A stretch of 64,000 bases of DNA, from NCBI GenBank assembly GCA_032433765.1, contig JAVIAB010000160.1, forward strand, positions 17,182,049 to 17,246,048, in the 5' to 3' direction. This DNA is from Megaustenia siamemsis (taxonomy: Eukaryota; Mollusca; Gastropoda; Stylommatophora; Ariophantidae). Numbering within the stretch: the stretch's first letter is position 1; each line of letters starts with the position of its first letter. The position numbers and the translations under genes were made by a program. Below are positions 56,655 to 64,000 of this stretch, piece by piece. The notes beneath the pieces were generated by a model. The model was not told the DNA's origin. It did no database searches and saw only the letters and a list, made by a program, of their open reading frames with translations.

Positions 56655-57490
56655 CTTCTGACTTCACTTCTTGTTGTACCCGTTCGGGTGTCGAGGGAGA
56701 TACAAAGTTTTGGTTTTCCCCCTTTTGGTGGCTTCACTCATTGTAAATTGATGTTCTTGTGATGTCCATCTTACCTATGGTCTTCTCCCTTCTCATCTTT
56801 TACTTCATGCTTTGTATGGTAAGGAATAACACATTCTTTCTAGATGGGGAAGACCTGTTTATTTGTTGTTTCTGTATGTAGCTTTGGATTGGCTCAATAT
56901 CTATTATTTCTCTAATAATGTCTTTTCTGATTCTGTCTTTTCTGGTCACTCCAAGCGCTTTTCTCAGACATCGCACCTCTGCGGTGGCAAGCTTTCTTTT
57001 ATGCTTAAACATAATTGACCATGTTTGACATTGGTAGCACAATATTGAAATAAAAATACTTTGTATAAGATGTTTCTTGGTGGTAATAGGTATTGCTTTG
57101 TGTTGATGATGTATAGAGGATAGTTTTGCAATATATGGTTTGCTTATATCGTATATATATTTCTTTATCCATTTTACAATCTTCAAGGAATGTTGTTCCC
57201 AAATATGTAAAGTTTGTTTCCTGTTTTATAACTTGATGCTCTATACCTATGTTTAGTGTCTTCCGTTGTCTTCCTATTGATATACCTTCTCTTTCATTTA
57301 GTACTTATTTCCAAGTTATTTATTTTACATTCTTTATTCAAGAACAGTAGATGTTGAAGTTCTGTTCCTTGGAGAGCTATTTCATAATTTAACAATGACG
57401 CTATTTGTGTCCTCCCCTTCAGCCCGACACATCGGAGCTCGTTAAGGCATGTTATCAGCTTTGCCTTCCTTCTCGATCCATGCTCGCTCA
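56655..57490 (-). mobile_element. LINE-G reverse-transcriptase C-terminal half
   Basis: The minus strand reads NIGIEHQVIKQETNFTYLGT, then TFLEDCKMDKEI, then TKKHLIQSIFISILCYQCQT, then KRKLATAEVRCLRKALGVTR, then RWTSQEHQF and ATKRGKTKTLYLPRHPNG with a stop near 56660. The order is the YLG block, the thumb helix (RCLRKALGVTRKDR), and the conserved end shared with the copy at 2.0-2.57 kb. It has frame breaks and no catalytic YADD. Confidence 0.82.
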
Positions 57491-57584
57491 ACCAAGATGG
57501 ACGTCTTGTTTTCGAATCATCACGATAAGATGAAATACGTTCTTAGTCAGCTTTGGGTCTCTGAATCTTTATAATACAAATTAT

Positions 57585-58050
57585 CGTGTGATGATGTTTA
57601 ATCCACGAAAATTTCTTCATGTGATGATGTTTAATCTACGAAAATTTCTTCATGTGATGATGTTTAATCTACGAAAATTTCTTCCTGTTATGATGTTTAA
57701 TCCACGAAAATTTCTTCCTGTTATGATGTTTAATCTACGAAAATTACTTCCTGTGATGATGTTTAATCAACGAAAATTACTTTCTGTTATGATGTTTAAT
57801 CTACGAAAATTACTTCCTGTTATGATGTTTAATCTACGAAAATTACTTCCTGTTATGATGTTTAATCTACGAAAATTACTTCCTGTTATGATGTTTAATC
57901 TACGAAAATTACTTCCTGTTATGATGTTTAATCCAATAAAATTGCTTCCTGTTATGATGTTTAATCCATGAAAATTGCTTCCTGTTATGATGTTTAATCT
58001 GCGATAATTACTTTCAGTGATGATGTTTAATCCACGAAAATTGCTTCCTG
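57585..58050. repeat. 33-bp minisatellite, about 14 units
   Basis: The unit is TGATGATGTTTAATCTACGA plus AAATTACTTCCTG. Its period is a multiple of three, so it is open on both strands (MMFNLRKLLPV on plus). It ends exactly where the LINE-C reverse transcriptase begins (CCTCCAGGTCCCC), so it may have replaced the LINE 5' part. Confidence 0.95.
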
Positions 58051-58149
58051 TGAACCTCCAGGTCCCCACAATATGACAAATGAAGAGATACATGCATTAG
58101 GAGAGCTGCGAGTACAAGTCATAACAAAACTACTCAATGTTATATACAA

Positions 58150-58201
<52 letters not shown>

Positions 58202-59548
58202 CACTGGACACATACCCGAAGATCTGCTAAAATCTATCTTTGTTGCCATACCGAAGAAGTTAGGCGCCACTGATTGTGAAAACCATCGCACTATTAATCT
58301 CATGAGCCATATGACAAAAATCATTATGAGACGTGTAAGGAACAAAATAAAATCAGAAATAAGTGATGAACAATGTGGATTTCTGGAAGGACAGGGCACC
58401 AATAATGCAATATACATTCTGAGAACATTGGTAAAAAGAGCTATATAGGTAAAGAAAGATCTATATATTTGCTTTATAGACTACACAGAAGCATTTGACA
58501 AAGTAAAGCATGTGGAAATAATAAATATGCTGGAGAAATTAAACATTGATGGCAAGGATCTGCGAATCATAAAAAACATGTACTGGCAACAAACAGCAGC
58601 TATACGAATTAACAACCAAACAGGACAATTCCAATTTATAAAACAAGGAGTCACACAAGGCTGTATTCTGTCGCCAGATTTGTTTTCACTTTACAGCGAA
58701 CATATTATGAGATCAATAGTAGACAAAAAAGGAATTGAAGTCAACGGTCACAACATAAACAATTTGCTATATGCGGATGACACAATGTTATTAGCACAGA
58801 CAAAGAATGAACAACAAGAAATGATAGACATAATAGTAAAAGAAGGCAACAAGAAAAGTCTCAGTCTGAGTAGTAAGAAAACAGAAGAAATGGTCATATC
58901 AAATAAACAATCATCCCCAGCATGCAGCATAAAAACAAACATGACAAATCTGAAAAAGGTGCAACGCACCAAATACTTGGAGACAATAATAGCATCAGAT
59001 AGAAGATGCACCTCAGAAATAAAAAGCAGAATAGCTCAGACCAAAATAGCATTTTAGAAAATGAAAAACGTCTTATGCAACAAATCTATGTCAATAGAAC
59101 TCAGAAAGAGAGTTCATCGGTGCTTTATAGAACCAATTCTGACCTATGGAAGCGAATCATGGACAGTAGACAAACAAATGAAAAGAAGATTAGAGGACAC
59201 AGAGATAGGATTTCTCAGAAGAATGTTGAAAGTTCCCTGGACAGCTAAAAAGACGAATGAGAAAATTATCAAAGAGGCCAACACAAAAAGGGAACTCCTA
59301 AAAACATCAGAAAAAAACAATCAACATTTTTCGAGCACTTAATCATCAGAAGAAAGTTAGAATATTTGATTACAACAGGCAAAATACAGGGATTAAAAGA
59401 TCACGGACGACAGAGAAAGAAAATATTGGATAGCTTTGAAGTCATGGCATGGAAAACAGTCAAAAACAGAAATGACACGATGCACGGTGGTTAGAAGATT
59501 GTGGAAGGACATGATCGCCTACGCCAACCGATATGGCACATGATGATG
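58045..59548 (+). pseudogene. LINE-C reverse transcriptase, most complete copy, broken
   Basis: This encodes the RNA-dependent DNA polymerase of a non-LTR retrotransposon. Fingers: PPGPHNMTNEEIHALGE, then after the TA run TGHIPEDLLKSIFVAIPKKL, INLMSHMTKII and EQCGFLEGQGTNNAIYILRT. Motif A: CFIDYTEAFDKV with catalytic D. Motif B: QGVTQGCILSPDLFSLY. Motif C: LLYADDTMLLA at 58770-58781, intact. Then KKTEEMVIS, TKYLETIIASDRRC, YGSESWTVDKQMKRRLEDTE, RRMLKVPWT, and the end YANRYGT before TGA repeats. In-frame stops at 58446 and 59055, frameshifts near 59325 and 59435, and the TA-run frame change make it non-functional. The endonuclease domain and ORF1 are absent. Confidence 0.93.
58153..58201. repeat. 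(TA)n run inside the LINE-C reverse-transcriptase frame
   Basis: About 48 bases of TA expand the codons between NVIYN and TGHIPED. They replace a short IYDTGHIPE-type stretch. The frames on the two sides differ, so the expansion is also a frameshift. Confidence 0.9.
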
Positions 59549-59602
59549 ATGACGTTATCTGTAGTTTTATATAAAAGTGTATTACAATAATGAAGATGGT
59601 GA

Positions 59603-60725
59603 CTTGCTCATTTTTACACTTACTTGTTCATATTTACACTCACTTGTTTATATTTACACTTACTTGTTCATATTTACACTCACTTGTTTATATTTACACT
59701 TTCTTGTTCATATTTGCACTTACTTGTTCATATTTGCACTTACTTGTTCATATTTACAGTTACTTGTTCATATTTATACTTACTTGTTCATATTTACACT
59801 TACTTGTTCATATTTACACTTACTTGTTCATATTTACGTTTGCTTGTTCATATTTACACTTACTTGTTCATATTTACGTTGACTTGTTATATATTTACAC
59901 TTACTTGTTCATATTTACGTTGACTTGTTCATATTTACACTTACTTGTTCATATTTACACTGACTTGTTCATATTTACACTTACTTGTTCATATTTACAC
60001 TGACTTGTTCATATTTACACTGACTTGATCATATTTACGTTGACTTGTTCATATTTATGTTGACTTGTTCATATTTACGTTGATTTGTTCATATTTACGT
60101 AGATTTGTTCATATTTACATTTACTTGTTCATATTTGCACTTACTTGTTGATATTTACGTTGACTGGTTCATATTTACACTTACTTGTTCATATTTACGC
60201 TTATTTATTGATATTTACGTTTATTTATTCATATTTACACTTACCTGTTCATATTTACACTTACTTCTTGATATTTGCGTTGACTTGTTCATATTTACAT
60301 TGATTTGTTCATAGTTATACTTACTTGTTCATATTTACTTTTACTTGTTCATATTTACACTTACTTGTTGATATTTATGTTGACTTGTTCATATTTACGT
60401 TGACTTGTTCATATTTACACTTACTTGTTCATATTTACGTTGAGTTGTTCATATTTACACTTACTTTTTTATATTTACGTTGACTTGTTTATATTTACAC
60501 TTACTTGTTCATATTTACGCTTACTTGTTGATATTTACGTTGACTTGTTCATATTCACGCTTACTTGTTCATATTTACGTTGATTTGTTCATATTTACAT
60601 TTATTTGTTCATATTTACCTTGACTTGTTCATATTTACGCTTACTTGTTCATATTTACGTTGACATGTTCATATTTACGTTTACCTGGTCATATTTACGC
60701 TGACGTGTTCATATTTACGCTGCCA
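59603..60725. repeat. 20-bp minisatellite, about 56 units
   Basis: The unit is TTCATATTTACACTTACTTG, with ACGTTGACTTG and ACGCTTACTTG variants increasing to the right. Three units make 60 bp, which opens frames of up to 137 codons on the plus strand. Not coding. Confidence 0.96.
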
Positions 60726-60769
60726 CTGAAATCTTTAAATGAATTTAGCCCCATCACATAGAGCCTCGG

Positions 60770-61133
60770 GTGTCCGGTTAGCGCAATCGATAGGCGGTTG
60801 GCTTACCACGGCAACAGCCGGGGTTCGTTCCCTGGCGAGGACACCTGGGTTTTACTAATTCCCTAAAAATTAGTGGGAGCCGCGATAGCTCAGTGGTTAG
60901 TGAACTGGACTACTACGGACAAGGGGTAGGGTTCGATCCCAACCGACGGCTCCGGGTTCACCCAGCCTTAAATGGGTACCGGATTTTTTCTGGGAAAGTA
61001 AAGCAGCACGGGCGTAATACCGACCACATTACCCCAAAAATCATGTGCTGAAGGTCTGTAAAATATAGGGTCACTAACACCATATTTCCCTATACGCCAC
61101 TTGGCGTGACGGGGGGTACTTTACTTTTTACTT
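60770..61133 (+). mobile_element. SINE-1 full-length dimeric reference copy with perfect 14-bp TSD
   Basis: ACATAGAGCCTCGG at 60756-60769 is repeated exactly at 61134-61147. Module 1 runs from GTGTCC to GGACACC with A box TAGCGCAATCG and B box GGTTCGTTCCC. A linker of about 30 bases holds ACTAATT/AATTAGT. Module 2 runs from GGAGCCG to CGGCTCC with A box TAGCTCAGTGG and B box GGTTCGATCCC. The body is about 180 bases and the end is GTACTTTACTTTTTACTT. Both acceptor-type stems pair over 7 bp. Transcription would be by Pol III from internal boxes. Confidence 0.96.
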
Positions 61134-61137
61134 ACAT

Positions 61138-61420
61138 AGAGCCTCGGCGGCTGAGTGGTTAGTGTGCTCGCTTTCTGATCAGTAAGGTCCAGGGTCGATT
61201 CCTAGAAGTGGCCATTTTTTTTTTCTAACCGACAAAGCTCCTGGTTTCACCCAACATCTAACAATTGGTACCAGATATTTTTTTTCTGGGTAGTAAAGAC
61301 GACCTGGCGTGATACTGACCACATCACTCAAAAATGTGTTCTGGTCCTGTAGAAAATAATTTTCACCGACACCCTATTTCCCATACACCAAGCAAGGCAG
61401 GGAAGGGAACTTTTTACTTT
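61138..61420 (+). mobile_element. SINE-4: different tRNA-like head on a SINE-1-related body
   Basis: The head GGCGGCTGAGTGGTTAGTGT (A box) with GGGTCGATTCC (B box) differs from both SINE-1 modules. The body order (GTTTCACCCAAC, GGTACCAGAT..TTTTTCTGGG, GTGATACTGACCACATCACT, CACCGACACCCTATTTCCC, ACTTTTTACTTTTACC) clearly corresponds to SINE-1. The dimeric SINE-1 landed exactly at its 5' end. Confidence 0.8.
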
Positions 61421-61439
61421 TACCTACACGTAGATCAGC

Positions 61440-62672
61440 AGTCTGATTTACCCTTTACCTCCTGGTCATATTTACCCTTTACCTCCTGGTCACATTTACC
61501 CATTACCTCCTGATCACATTTACCCATTACCTCCTGATCACATTTACCCATTACCTCCTGGTCACATTTACCCATTACCTCCTGGTCACATTTACCCTTT
61601 ACCTCCTGGTCACATTTACACATTACCTCCTGGTCACATATACCCTTTACCTCCTGGTCATATTTACCAATTACCTCCTGGTCACATTTACCCATAACCT
61701 CCTGGTCACATTTACCCTTTACCTCCTGGTCACATTTATCCTTTACCTCCTGGTCACATTTACCCATTACCTTCTGGTCACATTTACCCATTACCTCCTG
61801 GTCACATTTATCCTTTACCTCCTGGTCACATTTACCCATTACCTCCTGGTCACATTTACCCTTTACCTCCTGGTCACATTTACCCTTTACCTCCTGGTCA
61901 CATTTACCCTTTACCTCCTGGTCACATTTATCCTTTACCTCCTGGTCACATTTACCCATTACCTCCTGGTCACATTTACCCTTTACCTCCTGGTCACATT
62001 TATCCTTTACCTCATGGTCACATTTACCCTTTACCTCCTGGTCACATTTACCCTTTACCTCCTGGTCATATTTACCCATTACCTCCTGGTCACATTTACC
62101 ATTTACCTCCTGGTCACATTTACCCATTACCTCCTGGTCACATTTACCCATTACCTCCTGGTCACATTTACCCATTACCTCCTGGTCACATTTACCCATT
62201 ACCTCCTGGTCACATTTATCCTTTACCTCCTGGTCACATTTACCCATTACCTCCTGGTCACATTTACCCATTACCTCCTGGTCACATTTACCCTTTACCT
62301 TCTGGTCACATTTACCCTTTACCTCCTGGTCACATTTACCCTTTACCTCCTGGTCACATTTACCCATTACCTCCTGGTCACATTTACCCTTTACCTCCTG
62401 GTCACATTTACCCTTTACCTCCTGGTCACATTTACCCTTTACCTCCTGGTCACATTTACCCATTACCTCCTGGTCACATTTACCCTTTACCTCCTGGTCA
62501 TATTTACCAATAACTCCTGGTCACATTTACCCATTACCTCCTGGTCACATTTACCCTTTACCTCCTGGTCACATTTACCCTTTACCTCCTGGTCACATTT
62601 ACCCATTACCTCCTGGTCACATTTACCCATTACCTCCTGGTCACATTTATACTTTATCTCCTGGTCACGCGT
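61440..62672. repeat. 24-bp minisatellite, about 51 units
   Basis: The unit is TCCTGGTCACATTTACCC plus (A/T)TTACC. As 24 is a multiple of three, both strands stay open: GKCDQEV(M/K) over 342 codons on minus, and HLPITSWS/LLVTFTHY on plus. One unit at 62509 is a base short. No sign of a gene. Confidence 0.96.
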
Positions 62673-63090
62673 GGAAATATAAATATCCAACCCATGTAAC
62701 TAACAAAAAATGATTTTAGGCTCAGCTTTCAGAAATCAAGCATCTGGAAAAATATGTTAACAAAAAATGAAAGAGGAAGTGAAATAAGACGTCCGTATTC
62801 TAATGGAATTAATTGTTTACCATATGTTGCCAGCGACCCTAACATAACAAAGGGAAGGATAACAAAAACAAAACTAAACAACAAATAAAAAATACTGCCG
62901 GCAAGAAAATGATGTTAGATGGGCCATTAGACACGGGTGGGGGACTGAGGGGGGAGGGGGTGGAAGAAACTAACGGGCTGTTTCTTTCGCTGTCAAGGAG
63001 AAAGGTCAAATTGGTTCGAGATCAAACAAGGAAAGGGATTTTTAAAATATAAAGAAAACCATCTTAAATTAGATATAGAGTTAACGGAAA
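62673..63090. other. Spacer, nothing recognised
   Basis: A-rich DNA with a short G-run (62937-62961). No element assigned. Confidence 0.45.
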
Positions 63091-63105
63091 ATATAGACAT
63101 AGAAA

Positions 63106-63294
63106 AAAGTAAGTAAAGTACCCCCCGTCACGCCAAGTGGCGTATAGGGAAATATGGTGTTAGTGACCCTTTATTTTGCAGACCTTCAGCACAAGATTTT
63201 TGGGGTAATGTGGTCGGTATTACGCCCGTGCTGCATTACTTTCCCAGAAAAAAATCCGGTACCCATTTAAGGCTAGGTGAACCCGAAAGCCGCC
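63106..63294 (-). mobile_element. SINE-1 body, head truncated
   Basis: A near-consensus body from CCCCCGTCACGCCAAGTGGC to GGTGAACCCGAAAGCCGCCG, stopping at the edge of module 2. It sits in a degenerate (GATAAA)-like A/G-rich repeat that continues to 63366 and from 63624 to 63780. Confidence 0.88.
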
Positions 63295-63366
63295 GTATAC
63301 ATAGAGATAAAGATAATTATGAAGACAAAGATACAGATAGTAATAATGACAAACATGAAGATAAAG

Positions 63367-63623
63367 GGGAGTTATGATAGCTCAGTGGTTAGTGAACTTC
63401 ACTATAAATGACGAGAGGTCGGGTTTGATCCTGATTAACGGCTTCCGGGTTCACCCAGCCTTAAATAGGTATCGAATGTTTTGGGGGGAAAGTAAAGCAG
63501 CACGGGCGTAATACCGACCACATTACTCCAAAAATCATGTGCCGAAGGTCTGTAAAATTTATGGTCACTAACACAATATTCCCTATATGTCACTTGGCGT
63601 GACGGGGTACTTTACTTTACTTT
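63367..63623 (+). mobile_element. SINE-1 (single head)
   Basis: Head with TAGCTCAGTGGTTAG and GGTTTGATCCTG (one B-box change). Full body ending in GTACTTTACTTTACTTTG. It is in opposite orientation to the copy 72 bases to its left. Confidence 0.9.
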
Positions 63624-63790
63624 GAAAATAACGACAAAGATAGGGATACAGACAAAAACGAGAAAGAAAAAGACAAAGATATAAATACATATGATGACAA
63701 ATATGGTAATAAAGGTAAAAATATAAATATAGATACGAAACATGAAGATAAAAAATGGTATAAAGATTAAAAAAAAACAGATACATGTAA
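63624..63790. repeat. Degenerate A/G-rich (GATAAA)-like repeat
   Basis: Short ACAAAGATA/GATAAAGATA-like words recur irregularly here and at 63296-63366. Low-complexity host of the two SINEs. Confidence 0.6.
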
Positions 63791-63799
63791 AGACGAAGA

Positions 63800-64000
63800 T
63801 ATTTCTTCAACCTTTCAGCTCCCTGTGGAGTAGAGGTCTTCAACAAACACTTTCCAAGTCGTTCTGTGTCTTGCCACTTTTTAAAGATCATTCCATGTCT
63901 TCCCCATCATCTTTATCCCTTCTTCCATCTGTCTTCTCCAAGAATTCCTTGGTCTTTCTCTTTGTCTTTTCCCCTGGGGATTCCAAAAAAGAGCTTGTTG
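63800..64000 (-). mobile_element. RTE-like LINE C-terminus, cut by the window edge
   Basis: The minus strand reads NKLFFGIPRGKDKERPRNSW, then RRQMEEGIKMMGKTWNDL, then a stop, then KVARHRTTWKVFVEDLYSTG. This is the RTE tail pattern (P.GKR.RGRP..TWRR....M...W..L...A.DR..WR..V..L). The upstream, catalytic part would lie beyond 64000. The block at the edge (GGGGATTCCAAAAAAGAGC) is the same codon region at which the RTE-like piece at 43.04 kb is broken. Confidence 0.85.

Noticed and set aside
59577..60314. Hydrophobic frames of up to 137 codons (HIYTYLFIFTLTCSYLH) that look like membrane proteins
   Set aside because: Made by the 20-bp array; overlapping frames are equally open and unit variation shows no codon bias by eye.
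60880..60960. Possible tRNA gene with a perfect acceptor stem and consensus boxes
   Set aside because: It recurs as module 2 of SINE-1 at about ten other places with the same downstream body, so it is a SINE head.

Overview
This is 64 kb of eukaryotic, AT-rich, repeat-saturated DNA. I find no host protein-coding gene, no rRNA and no free-standing tRNA gene. Every long open frame is either a tandem array whose period is a multiple of three or the decayed 3' end of a retrotransposon. The evidence for a eukaryote is the LINE reverse transcriptases, tRNA-derived SINEs with Pol III boxes, a Penelope-type GIY-YIG fragment, long (ATCT)n/(TA)n/(TG)n microsatellites and large minisatellites. The mix of LINE families resembles what is seen in molluscs, especially gastropods. 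That assignment is inference, at perhaps 40% confidence.

Element names are local to this report. LINE-A C-termini end near MITYASRPGT, LINE-B near LRCGEGTR, and LINE-C near YANRYGT. LINE-D carries RYKDVCMASLREFS and a zinc-finger-like tail. LINE-E ends AVVNATFCG, LINE-F LEREKWRNVIE, LINE-G LYLPRHPNG, and LINE-H has DGVLETLRNIIVG. 'RTE-like' copies carry LLYGCETWRTT and GHTLQK. SINE-1 has one or two tRNA-like heads. SINE-2, SINE-3 and SINE-4 have other heads.

Layout. 0-12.5 kb: nested LINE and SINE relics, including an RTE-like insertion that splits a LINE-G copy and carries a large palindrome. 12.5-14.5 kb: a LINE-D 3' end with an in-frame 54-bp x 18 minisatellite. 15.35-20.75 kb: a 34-bp satellite of about 160 units with an internal 2.3-kb duplication, abutting a 60-bp array made from LINE-E coding sequence. 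22-25.4 kb: 84-bp and 25-bp arrays. 26-43.3 kb: Penelope, LINE-A/B/C/D and RTE relics, SINEs with target-site duplications (TSDs), and a possible solo LTR. 44-51.5 kb: tetranucleotide arrays, a 70-bp x 27 array made from LINE-H, and pyrimidine/purine tracts. 51.8-59.5 kb: densely nested SINEs in LINEs, ending with the most complete reverse transcriptase (58.0-59.5 kb, intact YADD but interrupted). 59.6-64 kb: 20-bp and 24-bp arrays with a full-length dimeric SINE between them, then inverted SINEs and an RTE-like end.

The main themes are two. First, the C-terminal coding regions of at least four LINE families have independently become tandem arrays. Second, an apparently young SINE family has two different tRNA-like promoter modules in tandem, each with a perfect 7-bp acceptor-type stem, and several copies have clean TSDs. 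The copies probably come from ordinary LINE-driven mobilisation. Nothing here looks like an operon or a cooperating host pathway.
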